Origin: Periplaneta americana
Lineage: Eukaryota > Arthropoda > Insecta > Blattodea > Blattidae
DNA length: 64,000 nt
Direction: 5' to 3'
NCBI RefSeq assembly: GCF_040183065.1
Contig: NC_091120.1
Coordinates: 196,153,272-196,217,271 of the forward strand
Position numbers and translations under genes: made by a program. The notes beneath the pieces are model-generated. The model was given only the letters and a program-made list of their open reading frames with translations, was not told the DNA's origin and did no database searches. This document shows positions 54,650 to 64,000 of the stretch, in pieces; the first letter of the stretch is position 1, and each line of letters begins with the position of its first letter.

Positions 54650-56590
54650 CAAAAATCTTTAAGTATTTCAAGCCACAAATAAATTCTAAAATATTTAAGT
54701 CAGAAACAATTGTGCAAATACTTCAAGTAAAAGATAAATGTACAAATAAATTCACTTCAAGTAAGAAATAAACGGGCAGATACTTCAAGTCACAAATAAA
54801 TGTGCACAAATTTCAAAACAAGAGTAAATGTATAGGTATTTCAAGTCAGACAAATATTTCAAGTCATAAATAAATGCATAAACATTTAAAGTTATGAATA
54901 AATGTGCAAATATTTTAAGTAAGAACAAATATCAAATCAGAAATAAATGTGTAAATAGATAAACAAAGAAATTAATGTGCAAGTACTTCAAGTCACAAAT
55001 ATATGTGCAAATATTTCAAGTCAGAAATAAAGTTGCAAATTCTTCAAGTCAGAAATAAATGTGCAAACATTTCAAGTGAGATATAAATGTTTAAACATTT
55101 CAAAGTCAGAAATATATGTACAGATATTTGAGGTCAGAAATAAACGTACAAATATTTAAAGTCAGAAATAAATATGCAAATAATTCAAGTGAGAAATGTA
55201 TAAATATTTAATGTCAGAAATAAACGTGCAAACAATTCAAGTCAGAAATAAATGTGTAAACAATTCAAGTCAGAAATAAATGTGCAAATATTTCAAGTCA
55301 CAAATAAAAGTGCAAATATTTCAAGTCCGTAATAAATGTGCAAATATTTCAAGTCCGTAATAAATGTGCAAACATTTCAAATGAGATGTAAATGTATAAA
55401 CATATCAAGTAAGAAATAAATGTGCAAATACTTCATGTCAGTAACAAATGTGCAAACATTTCAAATGAGATATAAATGTATAAACATATCAAGTAAGAAA
55501 TAAATGTGCAAATACTTCATGTAAGTAATAAATGTGCAAACATTTCAAATGAGATGTAAACATATAAACATATCAAGTAAGAAATAAATGTGCAAATACT
55601 TCAACTCAGTAACAAATGTGCAAACATTTCAAATGAGATGTAAATGTATAAAAATATCAAGTAAGAAATAAATGTGCAAATACTTCAACTCAATAACAAA
55701 TGTGCAAACATTTCAAATGAGATGTAAATGTATAAACATATCAAGTAAGAAATAAATGTGCAAATACTTCAAATCAGTAATAAATGTGCAAACATTTCAA
55801 ATGATATGTAAATGTATAAACATATCAAGTAAGAAATAAATGTGCAAATACTTCAAGTCAGAAGTAAATGTATAAAGAATTCAAGTCAGAAATGAAAGTA
55901 AAAATATTTTAAGTCAGAAATAAATGTGCTAATATTTCAAGTCAGAAATAAAATAATTATTCAAACATTTCAAGTGAGATATAAATGTATAAACATTTGA
56001 AGTAAGAGATAAATGTGCAAATAATTCAAGTCAGAAATAAATGTTTAAATATTTCAAGACAGAAATAAATGTGCAAACATTTCAAGTGAGAAATAAATTT
56101 ATAAATATTTCAAGTCAGAAGTAAATGTTCAAACATTTCAAGAGAAATATAAATGTATAAACAATTCAAGTCAGAAATAAGTGTGCAAATATTTTATGTA
56201 AAAAATTTGCAAACATTTGAAGTCAGAAACGTTTAAATATTTACAGTTAGTAATGTCAAAATAATTGAAATCAGAGATGTGCAAATATTTCAAGCTAGAA
56301 ATCTGCAAATACTTCAAACCAGAAATGTGAAGATATTTTAAAGCCAGAAGTGTGCAAATATTTCTAGCCAGAAATACATAAATATTTCAAATAAAAAAGT
56401 ACAAATTTTTCAAACCAAAAATGTACAAATACTTGAAATCAGAAGTTTCAAAATATTTGAAATCAGATATGTGAAAATATTTTAAGCCATAAACGTTCTA
56501 ATATTTTGAAGCTAGAAATGTACAAACATTTCAAACCTGAGTGCAAATACTCCAAGTCAGAAATGAGCACATATTAGAAGCTACAAATGT
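54650..56590. repeat. 28-bp minisatellite, about 69 units, with 84-bp higher-order repeat
   Basis: Unit TTTCAAGTCAGAAATAAATG followed by TGCAAATA (28 bp), diverged at both ends. Between about 55365 and 55860 three unit types cycle as an 84-bp block (CAAACATTTCAAATGAG starts at 55369, 55453, 55537 and on at 84-bp steps). Stops occur in all frames, so no spurious long proteins arise. Confidence 0.95.
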
Positions 56591-57030
56591 GCAATTATGG
56601 GGTATCTTGGGGTACGGGGTATGATTTACGAGTTGCCTGAAGAATGATATTACTCGGGGTGACATTCAATGCTTTCCCGCACTTAGTGCACTGTCGCCCG
56701 CAGTTGAAGGGCCGCCACTTGGCCGCCGGCGGACCCCACATACTTGTGCTTGCCAAGAGACCAGCCAGGGTCACGTGCCGCCACTTCATCCCCACTCGGT
56801 ATTGTCCCGACTTTTGTGAAAACCTAGCAGATAGCGTCTCTGCCACAAGGTAGTGAGCCCAACCGGGCAGAATTAATTGCCATTCCAGTCCTCACTAATC
56901 AAGGACACAATGCAAATCCCTCAAATCGGGTCCTTCACCCAACCTGCTGTCCTCTTGTGACTGACTGATCACGTGATCACCTTACAATTCCATTAACTCA
57001 ATCGCTCTCTCCTTCAATAGTCCACTATTT
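56591..57030. other. Unassigned GC-richer segment
   Basis: More balanced composition (GGCCGCCACTTGGCCGCCGG at about 56709) stands out between two arrays. Overlapping 83- and 69-residue frames exist on minus and plus. The minus one includes CGRQCTKCGKAL, a CxxC motif. There is no further domain, so I call no gene. An exon remnant or another SINE is possible. Confidence 0.35.
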
Positions 57031-57039
57031 ATTAATTAG

Positions 57040-58800
57040 TGTACTCGTTAAAACATATTTTTCATTTCTTTCGACCCTTTAACTCTTCCAGGCCCTACTT
57101 CTTTGCGTTGTTTCTCTCTTCATTCCAGTCTTTCCTTAATGTACGGTTTTTTATTTTCATTCTTTTCTTCTCTTCACTCTTCTCTCAAGGTATTTCCTTT
57201 TACTTTTATCACTGTCTCCGCTTTCCAATTCCTTTACTTCTAGTTTTTTTTCTTTATCATTATTTCCCCCTCCCTCTTTTCTCTTCCTTGCCCTTTAATA
57301 TTCAATCGTCCCTTCCTCCTTACGAAACTTTCATCTTCCATTCGTTCGTAATTTTTCCCTCCCTCCTCGTTGCATTCTTTGCTCTTTCCTATTTCTCATA
57401 CTACTTCATATTTCCTTTTTTTTTCTTACTATTTTATTTTCTTCCTGCATCTCTTTTTCCTACTACAATGTTTCCTTTTGCTTTATTTATTTCCTTTTCC
57501 TTTCCTTCTCCGTTACCCTCTTATTTCTTTCCTATTCCTTCTTCGTTCCCTTCCTTTATTTCTTTTCCCATACCTTCTTCGTTGCCTTCCTTTATTTCAG
57601 TTCCTATTCCTTCTTCGTTACCCTCTTATTTCTTTCCTATTCCTTCTTCGTTCCCTTCCTTTATTTCTTTTCCCATACCTTCTTCGTTGCCTTCCTTCAT
57701 TTCAGTTCCTATTCCTTCTTCGTTACCCTCTTATTTCTTTCCTATTCCTTCTTCGTTCCCTTCCTTTATTTCTTTTCCCATACCTTCTTCGTAGCCTTCC
57801 TTTATTTCTTTTCCTATTCCTTCTTCGTTCCCTTCCTTTATTTCTTTTCCTATTCCTTCTTCGTTCCCTTCCTTTATTTATTTTCCTATTCCTTCTTCGT
57901 TGCCTTCCTTTATTTCTTTTCCTATTCCTTCTTCGTTTCCTTCCTTTATTTCATTTCCTATTCCTTCTTCGTTCTCCTTCTTTATTTCTTTTCCTATTCC
58001 TTCTTCGTTGCCTTCCTTTATTTCTTTTCCTATTCCTTCTTCGCTCCCTTTCTTTATCTCTTTTCCCATTCCTTCTTCGCTCCCTTTCTTTATCTCTTTC
58101 CCATTCCTTCTTCGTTTCCTTTCTTTATCTCTTTTCCCATCCTTCTTCGTTTCCTTCCTTTACCTCTTTCCCATTCCTTCTTCGTTTCCTTCCTTTATCT
58201 CTTTTCCCATCCTTCTTCGTTTCCTTCCTTTACCTCTTTTCCCATTCCTTCTTCGTTTCCTTTCTTTATCTCTTTTCCCATTCCTTCTTCGTTTCCTTCA
58301 TTTATCTCTTTTCCCATTCCTTCTTCTTTCCCTTTTTTATTTCTTTTCCCATTCCTTCTTCCTTCCCTTTTTTATCTCTTTTCCCATTCCTTCTTCGTTC
58401 CCTTTCTTTATCTCTTTTCCCATTCCTTCTTCGTTCCCTTTTTATATCTTTTCTCATTCCTTCTTCGTTCCCTTTCTTTATCTCTTTTCCCATTCCTTCT
58501 TCGTTCCCTTTTTATCTCTTTTCTCATTCCTTCTTCGTTCTCTTTCTTTATCTCTTTTCCCATTCCTTCTTCGTTCCCTTCCTTTATTTTTTTTCCTATT
58601 CCTTCTTCGTTGCCTTCCTTTATTTTTTTTCCTATTCCTTCTTCGTTCCCTTCCTTTATTTTTTTCCTATTCCTTCTTCGTTCCCTTCCTTTATTTCTTT
58701 TCCTATTCCTTCTTCGTTCCCTTCCTTTATTTCTTTTCCTATTCCTTCTTCATTCCCTTCCTTTATTTCTTTTTCCTCTTTGTTACCTTCTTTCAATTCC
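57040..58800. repeat. Pyrimidine-rich 36-bp minisatellite with 105-bp higher-order unit
   Basis: From about 57520 the unit is TTCCTATTCCTTCTTCGTTC, CCTTCCTTTATTTCTT (36 bp). Three blocks of 105 bp start with CGTTACCCTC at 57511, 57616 and 57721. Before 57500 the DNA is pyrimidine-rich but not periodic. Stop-free Phe/Leu/Ser/Pro frames of up to 478 residues are artefacts of a 3n period. Confidence 0.94.
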
Positions 58801-59894
58801 CTTTAGTCTTCCTTCTCTCAAGTACTTCTTTCATTTCCTTCGTTCTGACTCTTTTGAGCACCACAATTTCTGTTCTTCCTGACGTTCTATCCCCCTTCCT
58901 TTGTTTCTTTTAACTCACCCTTTTCCTCCTTGATTTTCTTTTTTCTTTTCAAAGCTAGTCTACACACCTTTTTTCTACTTCCTCTGCCGTCTCTTATATC
59001 AACGTCATTTCTTCCCGGTACTTTCTTCTCCTTCCTCCCCCAACCCCGCGCGGTGTTCACACAAAAGTCCACAACAAAGATAAACTTTGTATAAGGCCAT
59101 TACAAAGACACGATACGAACAGAAGAAACAAGTCAAACTTTCCTCAGTTCAGAGCGACGCAGCCAATAACATAACACAACACGCGCATACATAAATGCAT
59201 ATCTAAACATGCATTCTACACGTGTTGACCTTTCACACTGCTTTCGCAGTCCGTGAAAGAACCCAACAACCTGCAGACACCAACTTGTAACGAAGGAAGC
59301 CACTGGGAATTATGATTCATTCCTTATTCAAGGGAGGAAATAATTTATATCATTTCTTTCTTTCAGCCACCGCGAGATGCCGCGACTTACCCCCACCCTC
59401 CTCCAGCATTAAAACCCACCCCCCAACACTCGGGGGTTGTTTGCGCCCTCAAAATTGCATTAACGTCGTCTGGAGACAGAGTCACATGGGGCAAAACATT
59501 TCTCGAAAATCACAGCCGAGAACCGAAGAGGCAGAAATTAAATCAGAAGTGAAATCATTTTATTTTCGTTCCATTTTGCTTGACGTCTTCCTTCCATGCA
59601 GTTTGGCACAATCATATTCTCTTAAGTCTGTGGCAAATAACAGGTCAACCCCTCTATTTTACGTTAAAAAGTGAGGGAAAGGCATGCAAATCTTTATGCA
59701 TTTTCCTTACAAATCGAGTTTCGTCTCTTGCAGGGAAGAAAGTAAGATATGTGCATTTATAAGAAATACCTTCAATCCCTGGGGACATTAACAGTGTATG
59801 CAAAAATGGATCAAGTGATCACTAACAAGGTTTTCTGTAAATGGACTTGGTATGGTATAGTTTGACATTTTTGGCTTCAGCCATTCAGTCATTG
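58801..59894. other. Intergenic, no gene recognised
   Basis: The pyrimidine bias fades by about 59040. A 120-residue plus frame at 59312-59674 has no domain. Nothing else is supported. Confidence 0.4.
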
Positions 59895-59968
59895 TGCCTT
59901 TACTTTTTAACTTCGCTCTAGAATATACCATTAGGAAAGTCCAGGATACCAGAGAGGGTTTGGAATTG

Positions 59969-61063
59969 TATTTAGTATTAGTATTAGTATTTATTTCAAC
60001 TTTATTTAATATTTATATAAATGAAATTATTTTAAAATGGAACCAAATCTACACATCAGGAATCAAAATAACCAGTGCTCTAACATTAAAACCTTACTCT
60101 ATGCCGATGATCAAGTCATAATTTCCAATTCAGAGGATAATTTACAAAGAGGATTGTATACATTAAATAAAATATTAAAAGATTTTGGGATGGAAATTTC
60201 AGCACAAAAATCAAAAGTCATGGCATTTTTAGGACAAGACCCAGTCAGAAGTAAGATAATACACAATAACCAATGCCTCGAACAAGTGCAAAATTTCAAT
60301 TATCTGGGTTGTGAAATATCTTATCAAAATGAAAAAGATGTGAACAAGAAAATTACCAAATTTACACAAATTCTAGGAATAATAAACAATACATTAAAAG
60401 CTAAATTAGTACAAAAATCCACAAGAATAAAAATATATAATACACTAGCATTACCCACCCTTCTATACGGAAGCGAGATTTGGTCATTAAAGAAAAAAGA
60501 CATGAACAGAATCAAAGCAACGGAAATGAAATTTTTGAGGAGGACAGCAGGATATACTCTTTTAGACCGAAAAAGGAATGAAGAAATTTTAGAACAATTA
60601 GAAGTAGAGTCAGTAGAAGAAAAAATCACCAGATACAAATTCAATTGGCTAGATCATGTAAGAAGAATGGAAAATTCAAGAATCCCAAAAATTATGATGC
60701 AGTACAAACCTAGAGGACATCGTCGACCAGGAAGACCTTTAAGAAGACTGCTAGATGGGGCCGAAATAGGTCAACAGAGGCCTAATTCGTGAAGGATGAT
60801 GATGATGATGATGATGATTAGTATTTATTTCTTTAACCTGGTAGAGATAAGGCCTTCTCTGCCCCTCTACTAGGAGATTCCAACTATAATATGAACAATA
60901 AAATTACAATTAGTATTAAATTTACAATTAAAAATAAAATTACAATTACAATAAAAATCAAAGTACCACAAGATTACCTGACTACTGAAAGCTAGATAAT
61001 TTATCATAGAAAAAGAAAGAATATCTTATATTTACTGAATTACAAATTAAACCTAGAATAACA
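59969..61063 (+). mobile_element. AAGGCC-type repeat (copy 3) inserted in LINE A10
   Basis: The segment between the two halves of LINE A10 begins TATTTAGTATTAG and, past the nested LINE B, carries CTTTAACCTGGTAGAGATAAGGCCTTCTC-like sequence (hairpin at about 60848-60860). AT-rich DNA follows, with ACAATTA motifs, to 61063. GAATTG is present on both outer sides (59963-59968, 61064-61069). About 22 bp of the LINE are lost at the joint. This is the clearest evidence that the AAGGCC motif belongs to a mobile family. Confidence 0.7.
59998..60816 (+). pseudogene. LINE family B, RT 3' part with target duplication
   Basis: Encodes STLFNIYINEIILKWNQ in one frame. After a +1 shift near 60080 comes a 251-residue frame to 60792: TLLYADDQVIISNSEDN (catalytic YADD), LKDFGMEISAQKSKVMAF, FNYLGCEISYQNEKDV, PTLLYGSEIWSLKKKDMNRI, FLRRTAGYTLLDRKRNEEIL, NWLDHVRRMENSRIPK, and RRPGRPLRRLLDG. 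It is followed by a (GAT)n tail. TAGTATTTATTTC at 59985-59997 and 60819-60831 is a 13-bp (up to 15) target duplication. Apart from the one shift it is well preserved. Confidence 0.9.
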
Positions 61064-61302
61064 GAATTGTCTATGCTGGTGACGTGAGTATGCTAGGAGA
61101 AAATTCACAAACGATTAGGGAAAACACGGGAATTTTACTTGAAGCAAGTAAAGCGATGAGTTTCGAAGTAAATCCCGAAAAGAGAAACTATATGATTATG
61201 TCTCGTGTCCAGAATATTTTACGAAATGGAAACATAAAAATTGGAGATTTATCATTCGAAGAGGTGGAAAAATTGAAATATTTTGGAGCAACAGTAGCAA
61301 AT

Positions 61303-61537
61303 GAGCCGTTCAGAGCAGAAATGGTGTAAGTGAAAATTAGGTAATGCGATTTAAAGTAAAAATTATGTAAAATACAGCGCAAAATAGCAATTAATATGTC
61401 CTTCGTGTTATTCACTGACCACTAACAGTTTAATTAAATTGAATATTAATTGCTACTTTGCGCTATATTTTACAGAATGTTTACTTTAACCCTCATTACC
61501 CATTTTTGACTTACACCACTATTGCTCGCAACGGCTC
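61303..61537. mobile_element. MITE M1, complete, 235 bp
   Basis: Arms of about 95 bp (GAGCCGTTCAGAGC on the left, inverse of GAGCCGTTGCGAGC on the right) share GGTGTAAGT, GGGTAATG, TAAAATA-AGCGCAAA and AGCAATTAATAT. AAAT lies on each side (61299-61302, 61538-61541), and the LINE sequence is restored exactly if one copy is removed with the MITE. A solo arm sits at 23122-23215. No coding capacity. The superfamily is not obvious from a 4-bp duplication. Confidence 0.9.
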
Positions 61538-62130
61538 AAATATAAATGATATTCGGGAGGAAATTAAACGCAGAATAAATATGGGAAATTTCTGTAACTA
61601 TTCGGTAGAGAAGCTTTTGTTATCTAGTCTGCTGTCAAAAAAACTGAAAGTTAGAATTTATAAAATAGTTATATTACCGGTTGTGAAACTTGGACTCTCA
61701 CTTTGAGAGAGGAACAATGATTAAGGGTGTTTGAGAATAAGGTTCTTAGGAAAATATTTGGGGTTAAAAGGGATGAAGTATAGGAGATGGAGAAAGTTAC
61801 ACAACACAGAACTGCACACATTGTATTCTTCACCTGACATAATTAGGAACATTAAATCCAGACATTTGAGATGAGCAGGGCATGTAGCACGTAGGAGCGA
61901 ATCTAGAAGTGCATATAAAGTGTTAGTTGGGAGACCGGAGGGAAAAAGATATTGAGGGAGGCCGAGACGTAGGTGGGAGGATAATATTAAAATGGTTTTG
62001 AGGGAGGTGGGATACGATGATAGAGACTGGATTGATCTTGCTCAGGATAGGGACGTATGGCGGGCTTATGTGAAGGCGGCAATGAACCTCCGGGTTTCTT
62101 AAAAGCCATTTGTAAGTAAGTAAGTAAGTA

Positions 62131-62989
62131 GGGGATTAGATAGTAGGAGGGATAAATTTTTTACGTTTTATTATACATATACATTACTCTCTCTGATCCA
62201 AAATATGGTATACGTTTGTAAAAGTTCTAAGTAATATTATGTAGCTTTAATACATCTTCTAGATACTTCTTTCTTTGATAAATTAACATAAGAAAAATAA
62301 ATAAATAAAGTACATTTCATTCTGTGTGATGTCAAATCGCTATATCACCAATTCTATCGACTCTAGCAGTTGACCTCTAATTAAATGTTAATTATTTCCA
62401 TCACACTGACCTCTTTTTTTCATTTACCAGTTAAATTCACAATTCGACACTGATATCCCATGCTTTGTCTTCATGTTACTGACCGAAGTACAGCCCTATA
62501 ACCCAACCACTCACCTCCAACGCCGATTTACGTTCTCTTTCGGTTTCGTGGGTCCTATGACCGGCGATGATCAAGAGCAGTGTCTGGAGGGCCTCGCCCC
62601 ACCCGATGACCTCACGGCCAGAACTGCCATCTGACGTCACCGCACTGCTACTGGGGATGGGTCACTGTTTGCTTGCTAGGGTGGGTGGGTGGGTGGGTGG
62701 GTGGAGGTCCTTCGGTTCGAGTCTGCTGCTATTGTTTTCGGGTACCGCCCACCTTCAGACAGGTACAACTAATTTACGATTTCTGGCACACGACTTCCAA
62801 TTAAGGAATCTTTTAATAAACAACAGTGACATACAAGACCTAGATTTGTTCCCATGAAGCCTTGCAAGTATTGTTTTGGCATTAGAATTCTCTTATGTTC
62901 GGTTTAACAAGCGTCGAAGGATTTCGCTCTACGTAAAGAATTAAGAGAACATTATTTATTTATTTATTTATTCATTATTGCTATTAAGT
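62131..62989. other. Intergenic; (GGGT)n G-quadruplex motif
   Basis: A 96-residue frame at 62567-62857 has no motif. GGGTGGGTGGGTGGGTGGGT runs at about 62681-62705 and meets the pattern for an intramolecular G-quadruplex. Otherwise unassigned. Confidence 0.5.
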
Positions 62990-63172
62990 TTGAAATGTTA
63001 TTGGGGATCATCAGTGTGGTTTTAGGCGTAATAGATCAACTATTGATCAGATTTTTTGTATTCGACAGATACTGGAGAAAAAATGGGAGTATAAGGGTAC
63101 AGTGCATCAGTTATTCATAGATTTCAAAAAGGCATATGACTCGGTTAACAGAGCAGTTTTATGTGATATTCT

Positions 63173-63174
<2 letters not shown>
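62990..63174 (+). pseudogene. LINE family A, RT domain start (copy A12)
   Basis: Reads GDHQCGFRRNRSTIDQIFCI, then HQLFIDFKKAYDSVNRAVLC, the region with RT motif A and its catalytic aspartate. It is cut at 63174 against an (AT)n run (63175-63222). Only this fragment and the minus-strand copy at 27981-29273 show this part of the family. Confidence 0.88.
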
Positions 63175-63227
<53 letters not shown>

Positions 63228-63281
63228 CTGTTTTAAGATTATACATATTTTTTAAATATAGTTTATATTCACGTCACTAAA

Positions 63282-63574
63282 GGCGGCGGGGTAGCTCAGT
63301 TGGTAGAGCAGCTGGCTACGGACTGAAAGGTCCGGCGTTCGATCTCAGGTGGTGACAGGATTTTTTCTCGTTGCCAAACTTTCAGAACGGCCCCAAGGTT
63401 CACTCAGCCTTCTATAAAATTGAGTACCGGGTCTTTCCCGGGGGTAAAAGGCGGTCAGAGCGTGGTGCCGACCACACCACCTCATTCTAGTGCCGAGGTC
63501 ATGGAAAGCATGGGGCTGTACCTCCATGCCTCCCAAGTGCCTTCATGGCATGTTACGGGGATACCTTTACCTTT
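63282..63574 (+). mobile_element. SINE family 3, full length with 16-bp target duplication
   Basis: GGGGTAGCTCAGTTGGTAGA (A box), GGCGTTCGATCTCAGG (B box), TTTCTCGTTGCCAAACTTTC, AGTACCGGGTCTTTCCCGGG, CATGTTACGGGGATACC, and a CTTTACCTTT end. TATTCACGTCACTAAA is repeated exactly at 63266-63281 and 63575-63590, which fixes both ends. The second copy is on minus at 24348-24636. Confidence 0.95.
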
Positions 63575-63590
63575 TATTCACGTCACTAAA

Positions 63591-63788
63591 AAGGTTCCTT
63601 GTGTAAAAGTGTTCAAAACTTTTAGGTCATATTTGCTGAAAAACTTGCAAATAGTCATGGGAAAGAAATTAATTACATTTTTGAGCTCAGTCTAAAAACA
63701 GAGTCACAATGAATTTTTAAATTTCATGAATTACAGCATACTTTAATCTAACAGTAAGTTACAAGTTATGTTAAAATTATTAGCAAAA

Positions 63789-63843
<55 letters not shown>

Positions 63844-64000
63844 ATATGAATATACCCCGAAGGAACTTAATATTAATATTTCATACAAATGCTAATTAAA
63901 TGTTATTTATCAACATTTAGTTAACCCCTGTGAGAAATTTCAGAACAATCTGTCAATAATTGCTCTGCAAGGAGCTTTTTTTATTCAATAAAATGTTTAA
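63591..64000. repeat. Intergenic with (TAAA)n microsatellite
   Basis: An uninterrupted TAAA run covers about 63787-63845. The rest is AT-rich with no gene seen. Confidence 0.9.

Larger units (their letters stand above)
59895..62130 (+). pseudogene. LINE family A copy with two later insertions (copy A10)
   Basis: The LINE starts at 59895 ([20 protein letters not shown]) and is cut at 59968. It resumes at 61070 ([20 protein letters not shown], a decayed YADD) and runs to EEVEKLKYFGATVAN at 61302. It is cut again by a MITE and resumes at 61538 with NDIREEIKRRINMG. It continues through the later C-terminal blocks (frame-broken) to the TTCTTAAAAGCC terminus and a GTAAGTAAGTAAGTAAGTAG tail at about 62130. 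Confidence 0.9.

Noticed and set aside
57039..58913. 251-, 478- and 337-residue Phe/Leu/Ser/Pro-rich frames
   Set aside because: Three overlapping frames on one strand of a 36-bp pyrimidine array. Composition artefact.
62340..62400. Possible SINE 1-type tail (TATCACCAATTCTATCGACT)
   Set aside because: Resemblance is short and the diagnostic GCGTCGT hairpin is missing.

Overview
This window looks like animal nuclear DNA, most likely from an insect. It is AT-rich, dense in microsatellites and minisatellites, and packed with decayed non-LTR retrotransposons, Penelope-like and DNA-transposon remains, and tRNA-derived SINEs. The commonest coding remnant is a reverse-transcriptase family with RRLRWAGHVARM-type C-termini, which I associate from memory with cockroach and termite assemblies. 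A Periplaneta-like blattodean is therefore my best guess, but this is inference and no search was run. I find no convincing host gene, rRNA, bacterial operon or CRISPR array. Nearly all long open frames are stop-free readings of tandem repeats or fragments of transposable elements.

Layout: 0.1-2.6 kb is a 22-bp minisatellite with a 66-bp higher-order unit. 3.8-5.6 kb is a purine-rich 18/36-bp array. 6.0-7.3 kb holds a SINE tail and a LINE (family A) fragment. 7.9-9.9 kb holds long inverted repeats around a hAT-like transposase relic and two hairpin elements. 10.2-11.2 kb is an interspersed-repeat candidate. 11.8-12.5 kb has four copies of a 172-bp unit. 13.0-13.2 kb is a GC-rich island. 13.3-15.5 kb is a 72/90-bp satellite. 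15.5-17.7 kb has LINE A pieces and microsatellites.

18.0-19.2 kb is a hAT element with a transposase C-terminus. 20.1-21.4 kb is a pogo-like element with TA duplications and a psq-type HTH. 21.4-22.9 kb is a Penelope-like element (GIY-YIG domain, hammerhead-like motif) split by a second element that forms a 425-bp-arm palindrome. 23.1-25.5 kb has two MITEs, two kinds of tRNA-SINE and a recent 311-bp tandem duplication. 28.0-35.8 kb is a LINE A / LINE C graveyard with a head-to-head LINE junction and a hAT fragment. 37.0-37.7 kb is a TAAN tetranucleotide tract. 37.9-39.3 kb is a second TA-flanked element with an internal SINE. 40.1-42.1 kb is a 34-bp minisatellite enclosed by perfect hAT-like terminal inverted repeats. 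42.2-43.4 kb is a GA-rich tract split by a SINE. 44.3-46.0 kb is a three-level nest: LINE inside a TTAA-type MITE inside a LINE.

49.6-50.5 kb and 53.4-54.3 kb are oppositely oriented tandem arrays of one 285-bp tRNA-like unit. 54.6-56.6 kb is a 28-bp array with 84-bp higher order. 57.0-58.8 kb is a 36-bp pyrimidine array. 59.9-62.1 kb is another nest: a LINE A copy interrupted by an AAGGCC-type repeat (itself carrying LINE B with a 13-15 bp duplication) and by a 235-bp MITE. 63.3-63.6 kb is a SINE with a perfect 16-bp target-site duplication.

The parts do not form a pathway. What they give is a record of insertion order, plus several SINE and MITE families whose boundaries can be read directly from duplications. 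The most unusual objects are the hAT-bounded minisatellite, the inverted pair of tRNA-like arrays, the Penelope-like inverted dimer, and a hairpin-forming 3' domain shared by two SINE families with different tRNA heads.
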